NCBI RefSeq assembly: GCF_009664855.1
Contig: NZ_CP045928.1
Location: forward strand, 310,001-374,000
Direction: 5' to 3'
DNA length: 64,000 nt
From: Flavobacterium sp. SLB02
GTDB lineage: Bacteria; Bacteroidota; Bacteroidia; Flavobacteriales; Flavobacteriaceae
Shown: piece after piece, positions 54,001 to 61,461 of the stretch
Layout: each line of letters begins with the position of its first letter
Numbering within the stretch: the stretch's first letter is position 1
Position numbers and translations under genes: made by a program
Notes under the pieces: generated by a model
Seen by the model: only the letters and a program-made list of their open reading frames with translations
What the model was told of the DNA's origin: nothing
Database searches by the model: none

Positions 54001-54596
54001 GATGTATTAATTCGTAAATATGATTCAGCAGTATCCCGATTAAAAAATATACCTTGAGGGTTTATCGAAACATGTTGACTATCATCATGTGTAAAAACAC
54101 CAGCAGAATCAATACCTGCTAACAGATTTGAGTTACTATCGGTTAAACGTATAGATCTGGAATCTATGCTTGTTTTTAACCAATTATAGTAGTCATCGTT
54201 AAAGATTATACTGTTTGTGGTCTCATTACCATTACCTAACGTTGTTTGTAAATTCTGAGCTCCGCCTGCTTCAATAACTATATCTCCACCGCCTGTCAAT
54301 GGCTCCCCATTAATAGTTTTAAATTCGGGTTTATTAAACAATTGACTAAAACCAGATTCACTATTCCAATCCGTATTTACTTGTGGTGCATGTGCAATTT
54401 TATCGGCGAGGTGATTATCTAAAACGACTTTGTCAGCCTTAGATAAAAGCAATTCGTCAATTCCTTCAATATCTTTTACGGGAACTTTTTCAAATTTGTG
54501 ACGGAAAGAATCCCAGGTATCCCAAAATTGTTGTTGTGATGGTTTAAGACCAGTTTTAAACCATTGTTTTATGGTGTTTAACGTTTGTAAGGCCAT
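51069..54596 (-). CDS. Long tail fibre C (longest, first in operon)
   Basis: This 1175-residue fibre is the first gene of the operon, behind the promoter at 54947-55012 with a 340-nt leader. It has the common N-terminal attachment block (1-115), a beta-rich shaft, about eleven 17-residue NTAIG-type repeats (52890-53465, residues about 380-570), the block AIRKETDGRLLAPTLTNTLI and a long C-terminal region with SGTVAYEIPAK. The tip (from about residue 1090) has RISDDFTIPDGYATRFITVL and KTITLPNVTDSVGAIFYITG, a beta-helix-like end. It differs from fibres A and B from about residue 600 on. Alternative tips on one base are the usual design for changing host range. Confidence 0.82.
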   Translation of the reverse strand: MALQTLNTIKQWFKTGLKPSQQQFWDTWDSFRHKFEKVPVKDIEGIDELLLSKADKVVLDNHLADKIAHAPQVNTDWNSESGFSQLFNKPEFKTINGEPLTGGGDIVIEAGGAQNLQTTLGNGNETTNSIIFNDDYYNWLKTSIDSRSIRLTDSNSNLLAGIDSAGVFTHDDSQHVSINPQGIFFNRDTAESYLRINTSSTGVSTINLPVTEGTEITLAAKEDFKTINGEEIVGEGDITISSAIPTLDQVLNSDNKSLTQPIVFLDEEYSATIDSKNLSIDGPLGEGIQYNGDNINWSKGEKNLKLLFDGKSAGQNTFTFPEMPDSSAPYKLATDQVVSATQSGIVNNTPLQELGGVDKIINLVRIGRGAGAVNNSTALGYTALSLNSTGTNNTAIGASVLSKNTTGIGNTGVGALSLRENAIGTYNTGLGYGALRTNIVGFNTAVGAFSLYNFTTGLGYNTALGVQALAKLTTGNSNTAIGSNSLNLATNTTFNTAVGSNSLYNLTTGGKNVGIGNDAGSAITTGEKNTALGYLALGGATVTNTGSSNIAIGYQAGRDLTSGSANILLETQEGGTVSSGSNNIVINSGKNNAGIKTGNCNTIVGGITGLPTDASNLVILSDGSGNIAIRKETDGRLLAPTLTNTLIDSGGNKSLVTKEYLDAHSGGTTPTLDQVLGSGNESTDKSIMLTGSGGRSMQLDVSNALVNMEDSEGKIELQASNTFPLIMTNKTTDNEVKIGSDVIISTSTVDGVPYSKQLTFSTNPLGNYEVVLPAKTGTVALRSDFKTVNGESILGTGNVEIGGGSQDLQQTLDNGASYTSLDTSLNIDFRSEPWIEKKSTTLAPYLGYPVQTGLFSMSENGVTMQSEDVGITQPDVYKNGAIGSTNGNPTMSVQLNRLNEDGSILGSSMSILRFEDNTNLSGTVAYEIPAKVNGDNLTYKLATTDDITLQKLIDTNKNTATKASSTISLLEGGESFVSNQFLLDNGVSGSGHRFTSMQQYPDVFTVTNSYNDGDKQSTLEMNLSNISLMVKRDMLSGTPKSTNLSFAEPTSPGVEILIPAKPLRAEAYTIATLDDILPKISRISDDFTIPDGYATRFITVLAINKTITLPNVTDSVGAIFYITGNPLGNTIINCKNRNLQILYQGNLESDYEIQANDGVTLINDGTNYIVTSKYP
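53869..54575. repeat. 707-bp direct repeat, copy in fibre C
   Basis: Second copy of the direct repeat at 50271-50977. It encodes the N-terminal attachment block and first shaft segment. Such identity implies a recent duplication or ongoing gene conversion. Confidence 0.9.
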
Positions 54597-54698
54597 ATTT
54601 TTTTCTTTTAATTATGTAGTTATTGATTTTTATAAATTGAATCTTTTTATGTAATAAGACAAATAGTAATGTTCTTTTGATTTTTCATAATTGTCAAT

Positions 54699-54824
54699 TT
54701 AGATTAGGATTGAATTGCTTATTAGTAATCTTTTTTCTAAATGTTTGATTAGGAAAAATTGAGAATTATTCTTGTCGGGTATTTTAGGCATTTTGCTGAT
54801 GCCCATTAATAATAAATAATCCAT
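54699..54824 (-). pseudogene. Remnant of the 64-aa leader-gene family
   Basis: A 41-codon frame from ATG 54824 begins MDYLLLMGISKMPKIPDKNN. Start and later MPKIPD resemble the 64-aa protein at 43403-43597 (MDYTP... KPKTPDM). The rest has diverged. It lies in the leader of the fibre operon at the same position relative to a box promoter as the intact gene, so promoter plus small gene seem to have been copied as a unit and decayed. Confidence 0.5.
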
Positions 54825-54946
54825 AATGGCTGCTGTTTTAGTTTGATTAATATATAGACTTGTAATTCTTTTTATTGAAAAATAGGAGAGTCCTTTTTTA
54901 ATAAATGTTGTAGAAAACCAACATCAGTATTTAATTTTTGAGAGTG

Positions 54947-55012
54947 TAAAAGTAGAACAGAAGAATAGAAAAAGAACCAAAAAAAGCCTGATGAATTCAG
55001 TAGTTTCAGTAG
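54947..55012 (-). promoter_or_regulatory. Tail-regulon promoter for the fibre operon
   Basis: Leftward box TACTGAAACTACTG (55012-54999), 44 bp, then TACTTTTA (54954-54947). It is back-to-back with the rightward promoter; the two boxes are 10 bp apart in opposite orientation. Confidence 0.8.
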
Positions 55013-55022
55013 AAAGGAAACT

Positions 55023-55086
55023 TGCTGAAACTACTGAATACAAGTAGTTTGGAATTTAGAAATCGCAAACTTTGATACTACTTTTA
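55023..55086 (+). promoter_or_regulatory. Tail-regulon promoter for the 1329-aa effector
   Basis: Rightward box TGCTGAAACTACTG (55023-55036), 42 bp, then TACTTTTA (55079-55086). This is the only copy on the forward strand, and its orientation is consistent with the direction of transcription. The ATG at 55108 lies only 21 bp further, so the leader is very short and the in-frame TTG at 55072 cannot be used. Confidence 0.85.
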
Positions 55087-55107
55087 CACCCAGAAAAACA
55101 CCAAGCG

Positions 55108-58100
55108 ATGAGTAAAAATGTAATTCATAATTTCAATCTTTCCATAAAAAATAGTGCTGATATAAAAAGTTCAGAACATTTAACCGAAACCATAATAAAA
55201 GAGTTGGCTAAAGTTTCAAAAGAAATGAGTCAGCAAAAAGATATCGTACAACTATGGCAGGAGCAAAACAATCAAACTGCAACTGCTATTTTAAACAATT
55301 CTACTGCCTCAATCGAAGGAGACGCGATCGATACTAGTGCCGGAACAATGCAAAATCCGATGCAATTAATTAGCAATACTCCGTCGGTTTTAGAGGGAAT
55401 GCAGGATTCGATGGTTTCAACAGGAACTTTAGAATCTGGATTATTTACTACTTTAACAACCACTCCAATCGAAGGAGGCGTCGCTGATAACACTCTAAGA
55501 ACAGAAATGAGTTCTTCTGCATCAACCGGCATTACTCCTTCGGTAATGGGAGATCAGAATTTGACTAATCAGGCATATTCAGGTATTTCAGTACAACAAA
55601 GTCTGATGGTGCCGGAAAGCTTTCAAATAAATGATAATGAGCCGTCTGTAGAAGTAATTAAAGCTGAGGTTAAAAAGAAATTAGATGCTGCAGTTATTGA
55701 AAATGATACTGAATCTATAAAATATTGGACAAGTATTTCTAAGGCTTTTGATCAAGGTGCGACGGTTTTGGATTTTGATGGAAAACCAGGTAATGAATTG
55801 TTTACTCAAATGTATGTGGAATTAAAGCAGTTAAATTTCTCTGCCGTAGTGGCTCAAAGCTTTAACTGGGAGATCGTTCGTGAAAAAATGATTAAAGCAA
55901 TTGATGCTAATATACTTAAAGGATCTATTTCTAATGATAGTAAAAAACGCTGGGAAATAATAAAAGATCAACTGGCCAATGATAAGACAAATATTGCCAA
56001 TCTTTTTGAGCGATACGACGAACTATTTTTATTATTAAAAGAAGTGCAAGGACTTGATAATTTGCCTACGACTATTACCATAATTACTAAAACGAAGATA
56101 TATCCTAATTTAAGTGCAGACAAATTATATCCAGAAATAGGAAAAGAAGCTATTTATGGACGCCTTAAGCAGATTATTGAAACTAATTTTAAAGGAAGTG
56201 GAGTAAACAAAGGTGCGGTAAAAATTAGAAATACAAAACAAACTTCATTTATAATAGGAGAAAGCCTCGAATTTTTCGTTGATGAAGCCTTTATAAATCA
56301 GATGCACAATCAAAAAGAAAATATTAACTGGATAGTGTATAATAGCGACACAAAAAAGGAAAATATTTTTAAAAATGAAGGCACTTCTTTTAGCTATAAT
56401 TTCGATATGCCTGGAACATACAGAATCGATGCTTATGGAGAAAATTACACAGTAAAACAGAAGAAAAGTGCAAAAACGGCTACTTTCATAGAACTAAAAA
56501 TAATAACTCAGGAAATTATAATTGCGCCTCCGGCAAATGTTGCTGGTGGCTTTGTAAGACCTTTCTCCGAAGAGAAAAATTTTAAAGTATCGCTAAAACA
56601 TACTGCAGTAAAAACACTAAATCCATTAAAACTGTATTATCAAATCGAAACTACGACTACTGGTAAAACAACTATAATTTCAGAAGAACGAGAGCTAGAC
56701 TCAGCAGGTAGTATTAAATTATCGATGCCAGATTTAGGAACTTATAAAATTAAAGTTTTCAGTAAAGATCAATATACATTAGTTAAGGAGTTTAAAACTT
56801 CGGTAATTAAAAATGAAGTTACCAGAATTGGTCTCGCCGAAAAAACATCAGACAATAATGTGTTCTTATTGGGTATTCCTGACAGCACGGTAACTTTAGA
56901 AGCGAAAAAATTCAAGATAAATCCTCCTACAGATGCAGAAAAAGAAGATGTAAGTTGGATGATTTATGATTCTACTAATAAACCATATCTGGCACCTGGA
57001 ACCGAATTATTCACAAATGAAAAAGATCCTCAAACGGCGTACATTCATAAATGGAATTCTTTTATTATGCCTATTCCTCAAAAAATAGGACATTATACAG
57101 TAGAAGCTTTTAGTGATCGTCAAAAAGGAGCCAAATCAGAATGTGTTTATAAAATGGAAGTAAAACACCCGGAAGTTACTGAAGCTTATTGGTCATGGAG
57201 CGGTGGAAGTAAAAAGGAAATATCTGGTTTTTCAGGAGAAAGCAATTATATAAAAGCTCAAATTCCTCACTACGAAAATCAAAAAGTTAGAGTTTATTTT
57301 TATTTAAATAAGGCAAAAACGAACCATTACATTGATGTAAAAACTAATTCAAAAGGTGAAATTTTTGAAGAAGTAAAATTTGATGCTGGTTTTCAAAAAG
57401 CAATTGGATTTACGAATGGAAAAAATGCCAAAATTGGATTTAAACTATTAGGAATACAGAATAGTAAACCATATCCTTTTAAGACACCGGCGAATTACGA
57501 TTCTGATACTGTTTTATCTGTTACAACAGATGCAAAAATTCTTGATGTTTATTTTACTTATGATGGAATTCGCGTAAGACCAGAGGATGAGGTGCCATAT
57601 GGTAAAAACGGAGCCATTGTAACTATAGTGGCTAAAACTCAAAATTTGGTTGAACAAGAAATTATATTAACTGCTCATAAAGTGGGAGAAAAACCATCTT
57701 TTAGTAACAAAGCAAAAGTAAGTTCAGAAGGGGTTGCAACAATTAGTTTTCTTTTAAAGAATCTTAATAAGAAACTCAAAAAGGGATCACAAATAAAGTA
57801 TTACGCAGGTGTTGAAGGATTTTCTACAAAACAGTTGACTAATAAAGTATTAGTTATGATTGTTGGTGAAGGGAATGTAAATAACAAAATAGATGAAAAT
57901 GATCTACAAATAATTTGGGGAGGAAAAGTAAGTGTTTTATTTAGACAAAAAGTTGTTGCTATTTGTGAAGATCTTTGGGGAAAGGAACGAAAGTATGAAA
58001 TGGCAAATGCCTTAATGATTGCTATGTCTGTAGAAACTGCTGAAACATTTAGCAGTTCTCTAATACGATTAACAAAACAAGGATATATTGGAGTTTCGAA

Positions 58101-59097
58101 AGAAGAGCATAAAAATAATCCGGATTTAGTAAAAGGGCAGCCTATTGGTTTAGCTCAATTTACACAAGATGCCGTCGTATCTCTTATTTTAAAAGAAAAA
58201 GGAATTTCAGAAAATGCTAAAACTGCCGGGGCTATAACTCAAAAAGAGATTAATGATTACAAGCAAAAGTTAGCTTTATTATCGCCAGAAGATCAATTAG
58301 ATTACGTTAAAAACTACTTTATGCTATTTAATAATCATAAAAAGGTTCAAAGGCCAGAAGATGTTTATATGATAATTTTTGCGCCAAGCGCTACTGGTAA
58401 AGGGGATAATGTAGATATCTATAAAAAGTATTTGACACAAGAAGATAGGGATAATGAAAAAGTAAATTTAAAATACAAAAAGAATGCTACAATGGATACT
58501 AAAAATGACGGATTTAATAAAGGTAATAATGATGAAATAATTCAATCGGGAGAGTTATTAGCCAGATATCGTGAAATGAAGGCAAAAGGACTAAGATATG
58601 CGATTGATATTAATGAAGCCAGAAAACTTAATCAGGTTCTAGCCGAAAAAATATTAAAGAGTGGAAAAGTAACTTTTGCAAATTCGCACCAATCAGGTAT
58701 AAAGGATAATGCCATGGCAATTGATAACATAACTGATACTAGTGTCGGTAAAAATGCGAAAAAAAGTAATTATGAAAATGCAAGAGGTGGTGAAGTTGCG
58801 ATTTTATCTGAAATGTTGTATGTATTATATGAATTAAGCAAAGATTATAAATTAAATATTTCAGAAATTGCTGGAGCTTCACACAGTATTAATAGTTATC
58901 ATTATAAAGGAGTAGCATTTGATATTAATGAGATAGATGGAGTTCATATGGGTACAAGAGGTAAGCCGGCATTTACGCTTGAATTTCACGAAAAAATACG
59001 TAACATAGCTAAAAAGAATGGGGCTACAAAAGTCTTAGATCCTTATAATAGGCCAACAGATCATTATAATCATATTCATATTGAAATAACTAACTAA
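55108..59097 (+). CDS. Large peptidoglycan-hydrolase effector of the tail regulon
   Basis: From ATG 55108 this encodes 1329 residues. The N-terminal about 190 residues (VIHNFNLSIKNSADIKSSEHL) are low-complexity and probably a docking or delivery part. Residues about 200-900 hold helical and Ig-like domains (FSYNFDMPGTYRIDAYGEN, AWSGGSK-like WSWSGGSKKEISGFSG). A lysozyme-like domain is seen at about 960-1100 with MSVETAETFSSS (candidate catalytic Glu) and GQPIGLAQFTQ. The C-terminal about 130 residues are an M15 peptidase with ASHSINSYHYKGVAFDI (H-x6-D) and DHYNHIHIEI. It could thus cut both glycan and peptide. No signal peptide is present, so delivery by the tail is likely. It has a box promoter, shares the regulon and is followed by a lipoprotein gene that could confer immunity. 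Confidence 0.8.
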   Translation: MSKNVIHNFNLSIKNSADIKSSEHLTETIIKELAKVSKEMSQQKDIVQLWQEQNNQTATAILNNSTASIEGDAIDTSAGTMQNPMQLISNTPSVLEGMQDSMVSTGTLESGLFTTLTTTPIEGGVADNTLRTEMSSSASTGITPSVMGDQNLTNQAYSGISVQQSLMVPESFQINDNEPSVEVIKAEVKKKLDAAVIENDTESIKYWTSISKAFDQGATVLDFDGKPGNELFTQMYVELKQLNFSAVVAQSFNWEIVREKMIKAIDANILKGSISNDSKKRWEIIKDQLANDKTNIANLFERYDELFLLLKEVQGLDNLPTTITIITKTKIYPNLSADKLYPEIGKEAIYGRLKQIIETNFKGSGVNKGAVKIRNTKQTSFIIGESLEFFVDEAFINQMHNQKENINWIVYNSDTKKENIFKNEGTSFSYNFDMPGTYRIDAYGENYTVKQKKSAKTATFIELKIITQEIIIAPPANVAGGFVRPFSEEKNFKVSLKHTAVKTLNPLKLYYQIETTTTGKTTIISEERELDSAGSIKLSMPDLGTYKIKVFSKDQYTLVKEFKTSVIKNEVTRIGLAEKTSDNNVFLLGIPDSTVTLEAKKFKINPPTDAEKEDVSWMIYDSTNKPYLAPGTELFTNEKDPQTAYIHKWNSFIMPIPQKIGHYTVEAFSDRQKGAKSECVYKMEVKHPEVTEAYWSWSGGSKKEISGFSGESNYIKAQIPHYENQKVRVYFYLNKAKTNHYIDVKTNSKGEIFEEVKFDAGFQKAIGFTNGKNAKIGFKLLGIQNSKPYPFKTPANYDSDTVLSVTTDAKILDVYFTYDGIRVRPEDEVPYGKNGAIVTIVAKTQNLVEQEIILTAHKVGEKPSFSNKAKVSSEGVATISFLLKNLNKKLKKGSQIKYYAGVEGFSTKQLTNKVLVMIVGEGNVNNKIDENDLQIIWGGKVSVLFRQKVVAICEDLWGKERKYEMANALMIAMSVETAETFSSSLIRLTKQGYIGVSKEEHKNNPDLVKGQPIGLAQFTQDAVVSLILKEKGISENAKTAGAITQKEINDYKQKLALLSPEDQLDYVKNYFMLFNNHKKVQRPEDVYMIIFAPSATGKGDNVDIYKKYLTQEDRDNEKVNLKYKKNATMDTKNDGFNKGNNDEIIQSGELLARYREMKAKGLRYAIDINEARKLNQVLAEKILKSGKVTFANSHQSGIKDNAMAIDNITDTSVGKNAKKSNYENARGGEVAILSEMLYVLYELSKDYKLNISEIAGASHSINSYHYKGVAFDINEIDGVHMGTRGKPAFTLEFHEKIRNIAKKNGATKVLDPYNRPTDHYNHIHIEITN

Positions 59098-59123
59098 ATA
59101 CGATATATTTGGAAAAAAATATT

Positions 59124-59846
59124 ATGAAGAAAATACTTTTGCCTATTGTCATATTGACTTTATTTTCTTGTACCAAAGAAAAAACGGAAAGCTGGAGAAT
59201 AAATAATTATGAATATATAGTTAAAACAGATAGTGTTAACGTACAGGTGATTAATAGAGATACTTTAAAGTTTTATTACTTAAAAGATAAATTAAGATCA
59301 ATTACTATTAATGATTTTATAACACCAAAATATGATACAGTTGAAGATGATCCGTTTTATTTTAAAACAATTTATTGTATTGATGAAAACTATGAATTTA
59401 ATGCTGTGATTACAGAATTGAACAATATTAAAATAATAGGTGATTTTAAACAAAAAAATGAATATGAGTTAATTAATAATGTTTGGGTAAAAAGAGGAAG
59501 TATCGAAAATTATTTTTATGATAGTGAACTCCTAAACTTAGATATAGCCTTAACAAAAATTAACGATTATAATTATCCAAAATCAGTAATTAAAATCCCT
59601 AAGGAAAATTTGTTAGATTTAGTCATTGATCAAGATAAAGAGATTGCTTTATATGATGTCAAAGGTTTGAAGAGAATTAAAAATAAGTTTTATAAAAAAA
59701 ATCCATTTAAGTATTTAAGAGATATTAAAGTAATCAAAAGAGAAAATCAAAAATTAGTTCTTGCAAAAATTATAGAAATTGAAAATGATGTTGAATATTA
59801 TATAAACTTAAAAGACATTGAATCAGATGTTGTGTCAGCAGATTAA
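59124..59846 (+). CDS. Lipoprotein, probable immunity protein for the hydrolase effector
   Basis: The ATG at 59124 gives 240 residues; a TTG at 59109 is in frame but precedes the signal sequence. The signal is KKILLPIVILTLFSCTK with the lipidated cysteine at about 16. The mature part is charged and beta-rich (YYLKDKLRSITINDFITPKYD, YELINNVWVKRGSIENY), with no known domain. It begins 26 bp after the effector stop, so it is co-transcribed. Periplasmic peptidoglycan hydrolases are usually neutralised by periplasmic or lipidated immunity proteins, in agreement with this one. The DNA is very AT-rich compared with the structural genes. Confidence 0.7.
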   Translation: MKKILLPIVILTLFSCTKEKTESWRINNYEYIVKTDSVNVQVINRDTLKFYYLKDKLRSITINDFITPKYDTVEDDPFYFKTIYCIDENYEFNAVITELNNIKIIGDFKQKNEYELINNVWVKRGSIENYFYDSELLNLDIALTKINDYNYPKSVIKIPKENLLDLVIDQDKEIALYDVKGLKRIKNKFYKKNPFKYLRDIKVIKRENQKLVLAKIIEIENDVEYYINLKDIESDVVSAD

Positions 59847-59891
59847 TTTATTATCAGTGTTTGCTAAAATGAGATTAGAAGTAAAATAATA

Positions 59892-59972
59892 ATGCCTCTT
59901 TATCAGTATGAATTCGATGCTTTGGTGAGTTATATTTATAATATTGGTTCGGCATTTAAGCTCCTAATTTAA
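59892..59972 (+). pseudogene. GH24 lysozyme fragment
   Basis: 26 codons from ATG 59892 read MPLYQYEFDALVSYIYNIGS and AFKLLI before a stop. QYEFDALVSYIYNIGSAF is the conserved core of phage-type GH24 lysozymes (QxxFDALVSFxFNxG). Both ends of the domain are missing, so this is a remnant, probably of an earlier effector C-terminus. Confidence 0.7.
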
Positions 59973-59989
59973 TAAGATACATCAATTCT

Positions 59990-60265
59990 AAGCATTTTAA
60001 ACTTCAAGTAGGTGATATATTTGTTTGTAGTAGGAAATAGAATGACGGGCATACAGGGATTGTATATAAATATGATAGTGCAAATGATCTAGTTACTATA
60101 CTTGAAGCAATAGGAAAAACTGGAAGTGCCGATGAAATTACAAATAAAGAAAAAGGAGGCTATACCATACCTTATTGTACAAGAACTTCTATTTATAAAA
60201 CTAAAGACAAAGCTTTGTTTGCTCATACAGGATTTATTGGTTATTTTGGGAGACAAAAACTATAA
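59990..60265 (+). pseudogene. CHAP-like amidase fragment with in-frame stop
   Basis: The reading frame gives SKHFKLQVGDIFVCSRK, a TAG stop at 60038-60040, then NDGHTGIVYKYDSANDLVTI, later GGYTIPYC and ending GYFGRQKL at 60265. GDIFVCSR with GHTGIVY is the pattern of CHAP / NlpC-type peptidoglycan amidases around the catalytic histidine. The start is missing and an internal stop breaks it. It is the tail end of another cell-wall-degrading effector. Confidence 0.7.
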
Positions 60266-60268
60266 AAT

Positions 60269-61201
60269 ATGAATCCATTAAAACAATATGGTTTAATTTT
60301 ATTTATTATAATTTCAATCATTGGATGCAAAGATAAAAGCTCAGAAAAAAAGGAAAATATTTATTATCAAAATGAAGTCAGCCAACTCAATTTGATAAAG
60401 TATTAAAAATTAACGAATATGAGTATGCTAGTACTAAATATGGCAGTTATTTTTCCACATCATATGACAATGGAATTACATACAATCCCCAAAGTCTAAA
60501 TGACCTGGGAAATTTAGTAACTTTTTTAATTCCTAAAGATTTTCACTTTTTTGAAAAACATTCAAAATATATAGATAAAGATAACTATGAGAATTTACAA
60601 AAAAAACGTAGATAAATTAAGCATTGAAGAATATAAAAAAGTATTTGATATATATGTTTTTTTTATTGACAAAAAATATTTAGTTCCAACTCCGGGAAAT
60701 GATAGTCCCTACAATCTTAAAGAAAAGTATCAAACGGATTTGTATCAGTATAAAAATAATTCATGGGAAAAAATAGACTCCTTTTCTATAAATTCTGATG
60801 AAAAAAAGAAGAAAGAAATGAATTGGAGAATTAATTTTATTGAAAAAAAATCCAATGATTTACAAACTGCTTTTTTTAATCATATTAACAAAGTAAAGAT
60901 TGACAATTCGTGGTACAGAGATTATATTCTTCCTTTAGATTCTTATGAACCAAATTACAACTATACCTATTATATAAAAATTTCTAAAGATTCTGTTTAT
61001 GTAGCAGAAAGAACGTTAAAAGATTTGCTTGTACCTTTTCAAAATGCAGATACTTTGTTTTTATATCATAAAAAGAATCTTCTTTCAGGTTCAGAATACA
61101 TGGAAAATAAGCAGATTCCTGAAGTAAAAATTATAAAAGTAAAAGACAAATATTATATCAGTAGTGAAGTCTTTGATTTAAAAAAACAGTATTTCTACTA
61201 A
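60269..61201 (+). pseudogene. Lipoprotein gene broken by frameshifts (former immunity gene)
   Basis: ATG 60269 opens a lipoprotein signal (LILFIIISIIGCKDKSS) that stops at 60406. A second frame continues without a break (INEYEYASTKYGSYFS, LVTFLIPKDFHFFEKHSK) to TAA after an A8 tract at 60599-60606, and a third frame (KNVDKLSIEEYKKVFDIYVFFID) continues to 61201. Restoring one frameshift near 60380 and one at the A8 run gives a single protein of about 310 residues. The C-terminal 204 codons remain open. It directly follows the CHAP-like remnant, the order effector-immunity, so it was probably the partner of that lost effector. Confidence 0.75.
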
Positions 61202-61461
61202 ACCTTCAAAATATGGTTTTTTAAATGATGAAATGAATTAAAAAGTATAATAAGAATCTTTCAGAAGTAGTTAAATTAAGTCTTCAGGAGTACTTCATTC
61301 TATTAATAAGTACAAATACACTCCTTAAAAAGAAAAAATAGCGACATCTCTTTTTTTGTTTTAGATTTATCTTGCAGTGCGTTTGGTTTATTTTTTTTCT
61401 AAGTTTAGAGCAAATAAACCAATCGCATTAATTAATCATTGATCTGTAAGTAAATCAGTTT
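61202..61461. other. Gap before the sensor gene: nothing recognised
   Basis: AT-rich; a small hairpin (GACATCTCTTTTTTTG region) is the only structure, and no conserved small gene or regulon box is present. The promoter of the sensor gene is expected here but I cannot place it with confidence. Confidence 0.3.

Noticed and set aside
25098..59846. Reading the cluster as an extracellular contractile injection system (PVC/Afp type) or a type VI secretion system
   Set aside because: No AAA+ ATPase, DUF4157 protein, TssB/TssC pair or membrane complex gene is visible, while a holin and an M15 endolysin are present, which suits a tailocin or prophage tail.
25014..61461. Attachment sites or tRNA gene at the borders of the tail locus
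   Set aside because: I compared the sequences near 25020-25100 and 61200-61460 and found no matching direct repeat; no tRNA fold was seen.
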